16,478 nucleotides of DNA from Spongospora subterranea (GCA_900404475.1 OUQQ01000486.1:1-16478); one strand, 5' to 3'; shown: positions 1 to 11,638, counted from the stretch's first letter. Notes: a model not told the origin generated them from the letters alone. Program-made: numbers and translations.

Positions 1-1
1 C

Positions 2-335
2 CAGATCAAGGACGAATGGACGCGTCTTTGGGAGGCCGAGAAGATGCGCATGATCCAGAACAGCGAGTGGTCCGACACCGTGCGGACGAATGGACTATTG
101 TCGGGAAAGCTCAAGAACCCAGGCAAATCTGGAGCTCGCTGCTAAGGCAGTCCGTGCAATGAACGGGATGCGGGATTGTATCGGCTTGACCTACGCTCGC
201 AAGGCGATGATCCGATGTGGCATGTCGCTAAACGTCAATGGTGAATGGCATGAATCGCAATTGACACCAGAACTGCAAAATACTATTGGCAAATATTGTA
301 TCCACTTCAATGGCGTTCCTGTTCCCGCCCCCTGA
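2..335 (+). CDS. 3' end of an unrecognised protein-coding gene (partial, two exons)
   Basis: Two coding stretches can be joined by a 43-nt GT-AG intron. The first exon covers 2-79 and is open at the window edge, with strong G/C preference at third codon positions. The intron is 80-122 and phase 0; the second exon is 123-335, ending in TGA. The join moves reading from frame 2 to frame 3 without a stop, and the intron length matches other introns here. The visible C-terminal ~96 residues start QIKDEWTRLWEAEKMRMIQ and later contain ELAAKAVRAMNGMRDCIG and the end FNGVPVPAP. They look soluble and partly helical, with no signal or membrane segment. An AATAAA lies 29 nt after the stop, which supports a true gene end. 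I do not recognise the family. The alternative is an unspliced frame-3 ORF starting at 90, which would abandon the G/C-biased first exon. Confidence 0.5.
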
Positions 336-363
336 GCTTTGAAGCTCGTGAAACGTTCGATCC

Positions 364-369
364 AATAAA
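364..369 (+). promoter_or_regulatory. Polyadenylation signal AATAAA of the 5'-partial gene
   Basis: An exact AATAAA hexamer lies 29 nt downstream of the TGA at 333-335. Similar placement after other genes in this window makes it credible. Confidence 0.5.
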
Positions 370-1803
370 AACCGTGCTTCCATTTTGTCAATAATCCTCT
401 GCAGTTCAGGTATCAATTACACACCATCTCCAAGATTCTTCTCCATTTATACTGCGTAGTTTCCTAAAGGCCTTGTCTGATGAATCCGCTTTAATTCTCC
501 AAGCCCAGAATGTAGATTCAGAATTAGCGGTCCATGACCGACTCGGAAATGGGAGTTTGACAAATAGTGAGGTCCGGCTAATTACGGTCTTGGGTGTACC
601 ATGACAAGAACCTCAACGTCACAACACCCCTCCTGCACAATATCGCATCGCAGGGCGCTACATATAACGTCTCCTCAATTTGCGACATGAGGTGCAACGC
701 TAATACGGGTGAGATAGAACTGTTGATCTGTTGGCAGTATTTTGAGCCATCAGATTTCACTTGAAAGTTTTTTATCTCAATTGCTCGGATGTTCCTCAGC
801 TAGTGATATTCTTCCTCCAAGCACGCCCCAGGGAGCCACTTTTTGCCGAACTCCTGCACAGCTTGGCATGAAAGAGGGGAATGTGCTACCCTCGCGTGGC
901 AAGGTGCTAGTACGTATGGTAGGCATGCGTGCCGTTGGCAGACGATGATTGCTGGTTGGAACAGCACCAGCTTTGCTGCAGGTCGAGCATTTGCCTTTCT
1001 GCCCGATCAACGCTGACCTGTATCAAAGTCCCTGCTCGCATACGAATTCATTTTTTTTGTCCAAGGTATCAAACGGGAATGTTGCTGAGAGGCGCAATGG
1101 GCAACTGGCGTGACATACCCCGTGTAGATTATTGCCTAACGAGACCAGATTCATCGTCAGGAGCTTGTAAATGTGCTGATTTGTGATGGGAGGCTCTATA
1201 GTTATCCAGTGATTGCTGTTGTATTGGTATATTGAATAGCAGCAATCGCCGGGTACATATTCAATCCTCTGGTTTACGGTCATATCCAATGGATTGTGCT
1301 GCATTCGAACTGGTGCCGGCAATTAGAGCATCGGTCAAAGCGGATGATCACTAAGTCTTCATCGTTGATAAAGCTACAGTACAGTAGTTACTACAAAGAT
1401 CATAGGGGAGTTTCGACAAGAATACAGCACATATGCCACCACATTGTACCATGTTGGACGTAGCCATCAAGCGGCCAAAGCCACGACACCGCTTGATTTT
1501 CGATAGCGGAACCTCATCAAAAAATAGCAGCTCTGACTATTTCATACATAAAAATGGCATGAGTTTGTCAAAAAGGTCAAACACACGATGTTGGTTTGTT
1601 ATTCAAGATTTAGATTGGATATTCCACGAATACAGATATAAGATATATTCTGGCAATCATCAATATTGCTAGGAACAACTGTAATGGCACAGTCCGTTTA
1701 CAATTTGATAGCAGGGACGGGAAGGCCCGGTTATGATTGTGGACTAATCCCCATCTTTTTGTTCAATCACGACCTGATGACCACATCATAAACACAATCC
1801 GGA
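370..1803. other. No gene supported (370-1803)
   Basis: Both strands carry only short open frames without recognisable domains, signal sequences or consistent codon bias. The longest is 1433-1672 on +, which I cannot support as a gene. No tRNA or rRNA was seen. The one structured element is the inverted repeat at 1211-1247. Confidence 0.5.
1211..1247. repeat. Inverted repeat, 8-bp perfect arms
   Basis: GATTGCTG at 1211-1218 is matched by its reverse complement CAGCAATC at 1240-1247 across a 21-nt spacer. A G-T and then an A-T pair extend the stem inward. Function unknown; it may be chance or a decayed mobile-element end. Confidence 0.35.
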
Positions 1804-1875
1804 ATGATTTACCGTTGTCTACGATCGAGCGTACACGTGTTGTATAAGGACCTGCCCAATCACAATTACTGGGTT

Positions 1876-2328
1876 ATGAGTGCAACATGTCGGCTGGTAC
1901 TTTATGTGGGTTTACTGACCAATCTGGCGATCGGCCAACCGATTGATACCTATGGCGCTAATGATATCAACTCCACCACGCTCAGCAATCACGTTCGCGA
2001 ACAGATACTGATATTGGTCACCGTTATTCTCATGGTCGTTGTCGTGATTCTGGTCGCCATCAACTTGCGTATTCAGCGGAAGTCGACGTCAACGAGTTTG
2101 GTCCCGGTCGTTCTTCCGTTGTCTTCAACGTCACCGCCCTCAAAACTACGATTCGCCCCAATCACGGTCCCGTTTCCACCATCGCCTAGAGGATCCATGA
2201 GCGAGGAAACGCCATACGAACAAAGCCGTCGTCTCTCACCTGACTTGTCCGGCAATCCTGTTCACAGATTCCGCCTCAATTCGCTCGGTGATTCAATCGG
2301 TTCAGAACATGGTGACGATAATTCTTAG
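1876..2328 (+). CDS. Small single-pass type I membrane protein, family unknown
   Basis: This frame encodes 150 residues from the ATG at 1876. I chose that start because it puts a hydrophobic signal peptide at the N-terminus (MSATCRLVLYVGLLTNLAIG, likely cut near residue 20). An in-frame ATG at 1804 would add 24 residues and bury the signal. The mature ectodomain is only about 23 residues, with one N-S-T glycosylation sequon at 32-34. A strong membrane segment follows at about 44-64 (core ILILVTVILMVVVVILVAI), then a basic stop-transfer run (RIQRK). The cytoplasmic tail of about 85 residues is rich in Ser and Pro, with SPP, PPSPR and LSPDLS sites that could be kinase or adaptor targets. An AATAAA lies about 70 nt after the stop. 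The family is not recognised. The hydrophobic layout and poly(A) signal argue for a real gene, but no homology supports it. Confidence 0.5.
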   Translation: MSATCRLVLYVGLLTNLAIGQPIDTYGANDINSTTLSNHVREQILILVTVILMVVVVILVAINLRIQRKSTSTSLVPVVLPLSSTSPPSKLRFAPITVPFPPSPRGSMSEETPYEQSRRLSPDLSGNPVHRFRLNSLGDSIGSEHGDDNS

Positions 2329-2397
2329 AACGTCAATTCGAGATCTTCTTCGGTAGATATTAGTATTTAATAACCGATAAGTGAATATCAATGCTGC

Positions 2398-2403
2398 AAT
2401 AAA
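2398..2403 (+). promoter_or_regulatory. Polyadenylation signal AATAAA of the membrane-protein gene
   Basis: An exact AATAAA about 70 nt after the TAG at 2326-2328, within the same intergenic stretch. Confidence 0.5.
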
Positions 2404-3848
2404 CCGAGACCAGATCACCGAATTGTTATTCCCATTATGGTTTGTGTCACAATTCCCTCTATTCGCTCCAAAATATTGCGGCAATATGAGACCAATTGGG
2501 CAATAATTAGATAATTGCACATGGTGAATGTGAATTGCTTGTTTTAGCTCAGTCTAATTATGAATCACTAACACATATACCATACTAATCCGGCAACTAA
2601 ATTCCATCCACCGTTGCCTTCCTGGCGAAGTGCTCAAACTCGAATTGCCCTCGGCATTAGGCTGCACAACGAGACTTTGATAAGTCGATGTCAGGGACAA
2701 AATTCCTGTTAGGTTTGTTATATTGGGGAGCTCGAATTATCGTGCATGATGGGTGGGCATAAGATGATTGATGATTGGGTCAGTGAAATCAAAACAAACT
2801 GGCATGGAAGCCTGAGTAAACCCCGAGGGTTCTGGGTTTCGAACTCTGCAGGATACGATTTGAGCTGTCCGAATTGAAAGTTGGTATTTCAAAAATCCTG
2901 GCGATGTGTTGAATATTGTGTCAAGTCATTCCGCACGTAAAATGGACCTCATCGCTCGCTCAACATTATTGGGACAAGGCCTGCCTTCTCTGATCAACAA
3001 ATCCAGATATGTGGTGTGGAGGACCAAGCACTAGGAAACACCTGAGATGGGGCAATATGTAGAATCGCAGGTATGGATTGTGCCAGATAATTGGTAAATC
3101 TATATTCAGCGAGCCAACAAATAGACTCTATTGAGTCGTTAGTGATTCTAACCTGGTAATGTACATGAATAGGTGAACAACATCACACCAACTTGGCGTC
3201 TGACAACTGTTATGGCAAATGCTTAGTTTATGCCATAATGACGCAAGTCTGTATCACATCGCCAAATGGAAATGGAGCCGCATATAAACCAGCGTATATT
3301 GCACATATGCTGTTAAATAATTCAAGGCAATACAAGGTAATTTGATGATATCGCAATTAGGTGATTCACGGAAGCGATTATGAGCAAATGATGACGATAA
3401 TACTAAACATGGATCTGGAAGCTCAACAACGGGAGATCTAATCGGTTTAGCGTTCACATTGGCCAGGGGCTCACAGCATTGATCATCGATGCCAAGGAAT
3501 ATGATTTGGTCCGATAGGATTCAGTGATCTCACTGATTTTTCTGTTGCTCTGAACGATGAACTTTCACCTCCAGAATTGACATTAGATCGATGATCCTAC
3601 TGGCGCCCGCCAATTGAGTGATGATAAAACACTGATGATGTCGATGAGACTTCATCAGTTTGGCTGTTTAGTTCTCAAATCAACGCAGTGTAAATCCGAG
3701 GGAATATTGCCCAGTTATTCCTAGCGGGGACTGTTCTTACAGGGATGAACACCATTCGGAGGTTGACCTTTGATGTCGCCGCTCCGGTCGGCCTACTCAA
3801 CATTTAAGCATCTCCGACGCCGATACAGCCGGCATAATTCATTCAGAA
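2404..3848. other. No gene supported (2404-3848)
   Basis: AT-rich intergenic sequence with scattered stops in all frames. The longest frame (3254-3457, -) has no recognisable feature. The last ~60 bases before 3849 should hold the 5' leader of the secreted-protein gene; CATTTAAG near 3800 could be a weak TATA-like element, but this is a guess. Confidence 0.5.
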
Positions 3849-4250
3849 ATGACGAATATCGTAAAGACTACTGTTATCTTGATGGCATTGATTGTCGTCA
3901 ACGTCGCCTTGGCCAATGAATCGCAAGTGGCGCCATTCGAGCCACTCGATGCCGATGTATCTCCGTTGTCGCATGAAATCGCTGGACGACCAGAGTTTGA
4001 GCCACTTGAAGATGGTGGACCTGATTACCATTCATTAGAAGCGACAGGGGGTCAAAGATTTCAACCGTTAGAAGCCAACACTGCACCTAAAAATGGCAAG
4101 AAGTTCTCGCCACTCCAGTTCGGGTTTTATGGTGGATATCGTGGTGTTTGGGGTTCTCGATTCTATGGTGGTCCATGGGGTGTTGGTGGATATGGATATG
4201 GTGGATATCCTTATGCTGGATATGGATACCCCTATGTGCCATATTACTGA
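3849..4250 (+). CDS. Secreted Gly/Tyr-rich protein with F-x-P-L-x repeats
   Basis: A single uninterrupted frame encodes 133 residues. Residues 1-22 form a clear signal peptide (hydrophobic core VILMALIVVNVALA, cut before NESQ). Residues 23-92 carry five degenerate copies of a short motif, aromatic-x-P/S-L-x: FEPLDAD (30), FEPLEDG (50), YHSLEAT (60), FQPLEAN (71) and FSPLQFG (86). A basic NGKK at 82-85 could be a processing site. Residues 93-133 are almost only Gly, Tyr, Pro, Phe and Trp (for example YGYGGYPYAGYGYP). No cysteines are visible. The protein probably acts outside the cell. Gly/Tyr-rich tails occur in structural matrix proteins and in some secreted defence peptides, and I cannot choose between them. 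The AATAAA at 4345 supports the gene end. No family was recognised, so no gene name is given. Confidence 0.7.
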   Translation: MTNIVKTTVILMALIVVNVALANESQVAPFEPLDADVSPLSHEIAGRPEFEPLEDGGPDYHSLEATGGQRFQPLEANTAPKNGKKFSPLQFGFYGGYRGVWGSRFYGGPWGVGGYGYGGYPYAGYGYPYVPYY

Positions 4251-4344
4251 TCCCAAGAGCAGCTCGTTGTTCAGCTAGGAATGAGAGACGGTATCAATTC
4301 GGACTGAGAGATGGTTAAATCCTTTCGCTGGTCTCTACAAGTCC

Positions 4345-4350
4345 AATAAA
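4345..4350 (+). promoter_or_regulatory. Polyadenylation signal AATAAA of the secreted-protein gene
   Basis: An exact AATAAA about 95 nt after the TGA at 4248-4250. It is the only canonical + strand hexamer seen between this stop and the next gene. Confidence 0.55.
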
Positions 4351-4662
4351 ATTCATATTGCACACACGCTATTCGCTATGTGATAGACCATAAAGAATGA
4401 GTCGGGGCGGGAAGTGGACATCGATTGAAGACAGCTCGCCCTATCGTGGGTTGTAATTTCCCAAGATCCTATCCGAGGCGGCGCCATCAAATCCGAGACA
4501 TTCTGGGCGGTTCTCCAACTAATTTGCCGGTGAGCACGGGTCATCGCGGACGGAGACCGAAAATGCTTTTGAAACCTGCTTGTATTTTGAAAAGTGCACT
4601 TCAATATACGAGCCATTTAAGTCATCAAATATGAATGCCCTTGACAACTTCAACTGGTTATG

Positions 4663-4697
4663 GCGTTTAGTACAATACATTGTACTACATTAAACGC
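4663..4697. repeat. Near-perfect palindrome / hairpin in the convergent 3' spacer
   Basis: AGTACAAT (4669-4676) and ATTGTACT (4679-4686) form an 8-bp perfect inverted repeat around a 2-nt centre. GCGTTT (4663-4668) and AAACGC (4692-4697) form an outer 6-bp stem, offset by a 5-nt bulge. The element sits between the ends of the convergent secreted-protein and thioredoxin genes. It could be a cruciform, a small mobile-element relic or a protein-binding site. Confidence 0.5.
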
Positions 4698-4783
4698 GCT
4701 ATAAATTCTCGTATCAGTCTTTTTCCATAATCAACGCCGATTCAAAAAACTCATGACAAGGCGCGCGGAAGTATCTGTATATG

Positions 4784-4789
4784 TTTATT
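4784..4789 (-). promoter_or_regulatory. Polyadenylation signal AATAAA overlapping the thioredoxin stop codon
   Basis: On the minus strand the gene ends GCATAATAAAC. The stop TAA occupies 4790-4788 and the AATAAA hexamer 4789-4784, so signal and stop share two bases. If used, the 3' UTR would be only about 15-30 nt. Confidence 0.45.
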
Positions 4790-5176
4790 ATGCATTCTTG
4801 CTAACTACCGCTGCGCACGTCGACTTCAATAAATCCTTGTTGGCACCGCGAAATTCTTGGGCGACCACTCCCTTGGAGTAGAATTTGAAAGTCGGCATGG
4901 CGGTGATTCCTTCTTGCAGCGCAAGATCCTAAATCAAAATTACACAACTGTCGAATGATACCAATCGGGTAGTACTTGGGCTGCATCGACATCGCATTTG
5001 CAGAAAATCGCCTTGCCCGAGTATTGTTCAGCCAGTTCGTGATAAAACGGGCTGATAGCCTTACAAGGCCCACACCAGGTGGCGGTAAAGTCAACAATGA
5101 CGGGCTTTGAGCCGGCGCTTTTCAAGACCGCATCAAAATCGGCGACACAAGTCAGATTTTGAATCACCTCGGCCAT
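4788..5176 (-). CDS. Thioredoxin (classical cytosolic type)
   Basis: Thioredoxin reduces protein disulfides using electrons from thioredoxin reductase. Exon 1 is 5176-4976 and exon 2 is 4928-4788, split by a 47-nt phase-0 intron (4975-4929, GTACTA...TTTAG). The spliced product has 113 residues, close to the usual ~105. The active site WCGPC is at 34-38 inside [17 protein letters not shown], and the cis-proline loop MPTF lies in exon 2 within [13 protein letters not shown]. The conserved buried Asp is in VDF (29). Extra cysteines occur in FCKCDVD (59, 61) and near the C-terminus, positions that are also cysteine-rich in animal thioredoxins. There is no targeting peptide. Upstream, the leader contains TTATTTTCAG seven bases before the ATG, and four GTAC motifs lie about 75-110 bp away. 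The gene at 8697 encodes a paralogous domain. Confidence in the family is very high. Confidence 0.95.
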
Positions 5177-5247
5177 TGTTTACCTGAAAATAAGCGAAAT
5201 GAGGGCGACATGGCGACATCAGCTCATGTTGCGCAGTGTTCCTCACT

Positions 5248-5285
5248 GTGTACACTGTAGAGTACAGCAGGCTGTACCCTTGTAC
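5248..5285. promoter_or_regulatory. Cluster of four GTAC motifs upstream of the thioredoxin gene
   Basis: GTAC cores occur at 5250, 5262, 5274 and 5282; the first three are spaced exactly 12 bp. The block also contains the palindrome GTGTACAC (5248-5255) and CTGTA/TACAG arms (5255-5267). It lies 72-109 bp from the minus-strand start codon. GTAC is the core bound by SBP-domain factors in green-lineage copper and redox responses, but nothing here shows that such a factor acts in this organism. Proposed only as a candidate regulatory site. Confidence 0.35.
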
Positions 5286-6590
5286 ATACGTCTGTAGGGT
5301 GTTCGCGGTCCACCTAATGTCAAATCAACAACCCAACACACATGTATGAGCATCTATCAAATAAAAAATTGGATTAGAGGGACGGATTCACAGTGATTTG
5401 ATAGGTTGCTGACGATGTTGTATCGCTGCATTCAAATAAACTAGCGTTTATTTCGAAATCGGTGGTGCTGTTCAACGGTGAGGACATAAACAAGTCGGGG
5501 TTATGTACTGGGCAGAGTAGGATGACGCCATGTTCTGTATCACCACGACGATAGTTTAATCAAGAATTGCTCGGGTATCAGAGACAGAAGGCGTTCAGTC
5601 TATTTGCACAGCCGATTTTGAAATACGTTCATCGATTTGCAATGACCAGGCTCCTCCCGACAACAAGAAGGTTTCTGATATCTTTGATTGTGTAATCTTT
5701 GACGACATGCACAACAACCTGGGTCGGCCTGTAATCAAATTTACATGGCGATTATAGCTGTCAATGTGCAGATAGAGACAATTTCTTGCTGTTTATTCGC
5801 CAACTTGCGGTCAAACATGGTCATGTCGACTACTGATGATTAGTGAGATTGTTTTCATCAATGGATTTGTGGCCGGTGCGCCTAAAATTCACAATGGAAG
5901 TGTCCCTGCGGTTTTGTCGAAATTTGATTTTTTGCAACCTGTGCAAATATCTACGTATATCGTATCTTGAATAAGTTTCTAAAGTTAATCACGACTCGCG
6001 CTTGTGAACATGGTAATTCCCGAATCGTCAATCTATTCAGTTTTTTTCTGTATTGACCAAAGTTATGAATTTTTTTGAATTGATGTTTCATCAGCGCGTC
6101 GATATTTTTAATATCTCACCGATGTAGTCAAACCCTAACCGGTAATAATTCCGCAAAACCATTCCACGACCGATTAAAGACGAAGCAATTCTGAGACTTA
6201 CCGTAAACGATCTATCGCTTCCGCGAGATAGCCTTCAATGGCGCTGATATCGTGGCCACTAGTCCAAAAACCGAGATTAGAGATATATGTATCTCTTTTT
6301 GAACCTCTATGCATGAGCTCATTGAAAGTATCAAGTTGACATTCACACAAAGCTAATGATTGTTCTCGAAGTACAGTGCATATTTTGAATTGTATAATCG
6401 ACGGTTATTCTTTCGGGGGTTGGTTTATTTCTGAGCTTCTCGAATTGTCCGATTTGAACCGTTCTCGTTTCGTCAGCGTATGTAGTAGTGAAAATGATGA
6501 ACATACAGTTTTATCCGTGACCAATCCATCTCGCCCTCAAAAACACGTTCATTGACTCGACTTGAATCACGACCGATTCCCGTTGTGCTC
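5286..6590. other. No gene supported (5286-6590)
   Basis: AT-rich intergenic DNA between divergent genes, the thioredoxin (-) and lactate dehydrogenase (+). It should contain both promoters. All frames are closed by frequent stops and no tRNA-like or repeat structure stands out beyond the GTAC cluster at its left edge. Confidence 0.5.
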
Positions 6591-7910
6591 ATGACGGTAA
6601 TGGCCGCCACTGGTTACGCCATCTGTTCTCCAACTGATGTTGCCCAGATCCCATCTTCTGCAACTGTCGCCGTTATTGGAGCCGGTTCGGTTGGCGCCTC
6701 TGTTTGCGCCTCGCTGCTGCAAGACGGATGCGCCCGTCAGGTCAGTCTAGATCACAGACTAACTTTCGCTCCTCAACCAGTATTGTAAGATTCTTTTGAT
6801 CGACGTTAATGACGATTTGTGCAAAGGACAGGCCATGGATCTTGCTGATGGTAAAAGAATCTTTCTAACGTACAAGTCACCGTTCAATCTCAATTTCTCT
6901 AGGCAATTTTGTCACGGATTCGAAAATCAGGCAAGGAACTTGGGTGGAAGCTGCCGCTTCGTCTATCATCGTGATCACTGCCGGAGCCAAACAGAAACCG
7001 CAGGAAACACGTAACCAGCTGCTCGAGCGCAACTCGAAGATCATCAATGATATCTGCGATAAACTTATGCCGATCTCATCCACAACCATCGTCCTCATCG
7101 TGAGCAATCCAGTCGAGGTATCAATTAATCAGATACTCCTCACCTTCCAAATTTCTGACTTTTCCAATTGTCTATGTGGATCGCGATTGCGTTGCTCGTT
7201 TCTTTACAACATTTACTGCTTCTTTGTGCTATAATTTCCATTTTGTTCGACGTCAGTTGAATTGCTATCTGGCCAAATCAGTTTTTATCTTAGGTTATGT
7301 CCGGAATCTTTCAACACATCAGTGGTCTCCCCGCGAACCGTGTCATTGGCTCCGGTACTTACCTTGACTCAATGCGTTTTCGTGATGCTATCGCCAAACG
7401 AGTATCGATTGCCGCATCCAGCGTTCACGCCTATGTTGTTGGTGAACATGGTGAGCTTCAGGTTCCGCTCATAAGTAGCGCTATGATTTGGTTTGTTTAA
7501 CGTGCTGTTTTCTTCTTATTCATTCAACTTGTTTCTTCAGCGGAGTTCCTGTTCTAAACTTTCCAGAACTTGATGACAAGGTTCTCGGGGAAATCGCAGC
7601 GGAAACTCCTCGCCGTGCATATGACATTATTGCGCTGAAGGGCAGTACTTACTATGGCATTGCGATGAGTGTTCTTCGCATGTGCAATTCTATTATCGGC
7701 GATCGTCATCAGGTTTTCTGCAATTCGGTTTTATCTCAGGAATTCGAAACATATCTAAGTTTGCCTTGCGTTATCGGCCGGATGGGAGTTGTTCAAATAT
7801 TGCCAGCCTCATTCAGTCAAGCCGAGAAGGAGGGATTGAAAATAGCCGCCGATGCTATCAAGCAGCGTATCGATTATCTTAAAACCCTGTTTTCTGTTAT
7901 AACAAAATAG
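6591..7910 (+). CDS. L-lactate dehydrogenase (NAD-dependent)
   Basis: Interconverts lactate and pyruvate with NAD(H). Five exons: 6591-6740, 6790-6850, 6903-7117, 7294-7490 and 7541-7910, separated by introns of 49, 52, 176 and 50 nt; all are GT-AG and the joins keep family motifs intact. The product has 330 residues. The Rossmann loop is GAGSVG (30-35) and NAD-binding Asp55 is in ILLID. The substrate loop AGAKQKPQETR has Gln101 at the position that is Gln in lactate and Arg in malate dehydrogenases, plus catalytic Arg107. SNPVE holds Asn139, GTYLDSMRF holds Asp167 and Arg170, and GEHGE holds catalytic His194. The last motif is normally GEHGD, so Glu196 is unusual. There is no clear organelle signal in the ~24-residue N-terminal extension. 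ATG at 6591 was chosen because the frame upstream offers only TTG; ATG 6600 is also possible. The sequence reads closer to bacterial-type LDH than to animal LDH. Confidence 0.93.
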
Positions 7911-7955
7911 ATGTTTGGTTCGCACGTACCGTTGGACGGCACGTTAATCAACGCT

Positions 7956-7961
7956 AATAAA
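7956..7961 (+). promoter_or_regulatory. Polyadenylation signal AATAAA of the lactate dehydrogenase gene
   Basis: An exact AATAAA 45 nt after the TAG at 7908-7910. Confidence 0.6.
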
Positions 7962-8290
7962 CCTAAAGGGTGGTCAACTGCTGTCCGGTTTAAGTCTGGG
8001 AAGTGAATATGTTTGCGAGCCGTCCGATGATCAAACAAGACGATTTTTGGTCTCAATACAGCGGACAGTTCATCACGATGGACCATGCCGTTTGACTGCA
8101 ATGATCATTGATCTGCATGGCAAACCCACAACCTACTCCCTACTCATCTGGGCTTCGCATCGATCATTTTCTCGTCAACAATAAACTCATACTGTATGCG
8201 ATTTTTATCAAAGAGCAGAATGACTCGCAATGTGAGGTGTCTAGACTTTCCTGTCGACTTGAAAACCAATATGGGGTCAGTAGATCCACC

Positions 8291-8326
8291 TGATTTCAAC
8301 TCTAATTCTAGCTCTAACTGAAATCA
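8291..8326. repeat. Inverted repeat, 8-bp perfect arms
   Basis: TGATTTCA at 8291-8298 and TGAAATCA at 8319-8326 flank a 20-nt spacer rich in CTCTAA-like triplets. No function can be assigned. Confidence 0.4.
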
Positions 8327-8565
8327 TAACGATTTATTTTTTCGTAAATATGAAAAAAAGGACCGAACCAAGTGATGCAAAAACAAAACAAAAAAATGCG
8401 CGTTGATAATTGGAATTAATTTGTTGATCAAAAAAAGTTGGGGCTTCAACTGCAAAAGTTCCACGCAAACACGCGTAATTGCTTGTACTGTACGCATTGG
8501 CCATACTCTGTGGCAATAATTCAAAACCGCTACGCTTGTCACGCGCGCGTGTTATGTGACCGAAA

Positions 8566-8581
8566 TCCGACTGTAGTCGGA
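8566..8581. promoter_or_regulatory. Operator-like palindrome TCCGACTGTAGTCGGA
   Basis: Two perfect 7-bp arms flank a 2-nt centre, 116-131 bp upstream of the thioredoxin-UBA start codon. The size and symmetry resemble a dimeric DNA-binding site. No factor can be named from the sequence. Confidence 0.35.
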
Positions 8582-8696
8582 GGTTGCGCATTCGGACTCG
8601 TAGCTGGTGGTAGTTGTTACATAGTAACTGTACCTGTGTTGCTGTGAATGCATATTGCATAGCCAATACCGGTACATTCATAACGGTTATTGCATC

Positions 8697-10483
<1,787 letters not shown>

Positions 10484-10519
10484 GGTCCATATATTCATCG
10501 AGTTTCACTCACGCTAAAC

Positions 10520-10525
10520 AATAAA
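10520..10525 (+). promoter_or_regulatory. Polyadenylation signal AATAAA of the thioredoxin-UBA gene
   Basis: An exact AATAAA 36 nt after the TAA at 10481-10483. It lies inside the 67-nt spacer to the stop codon of the convergent adenylate kinase gene, so the two 3' ends probably overlap. Confidence 0.6.
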
Positions 10526-10550
10526 ATCTTATATTGATTTATATTCCTTT

Positions 10551-11638
<1,088 letters not shown>

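Larger units (their letters stand above)
7962..8696. other. Intergenic region with promoter of the thioredoxin-UBA gene
   Basis: No coding frame is supported. The stretch holds an inverted repeat (8291-8326), an A/T-rich tract (8330-8400), a 16-bp palindrome (8566-8581) and four GTAC motifs at 8485, 8490, 8630 and 8672, ahead of the ATG at 8697. Confidence 0.45.

Noticed and set aside
1433..1672. 79-residue open frame on +
   Set aside because: No signal, domain, codon bias or poly(A) signal; likely chance in AT-rich DNA.
2825..2855. GGGTTTCGAACTC, resembling a tRNA T-loop (box B)
   Set aside because: The flanking bases do not form a T-stem and no box A, anticodon arm or acceptor stem fits.
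8334..8681. 115-residue open frame on - upstream of the thioredoxin-UBA gene
   Set aside because: Covers the promoter region and a poly-A/T tract; no recognisable domain.
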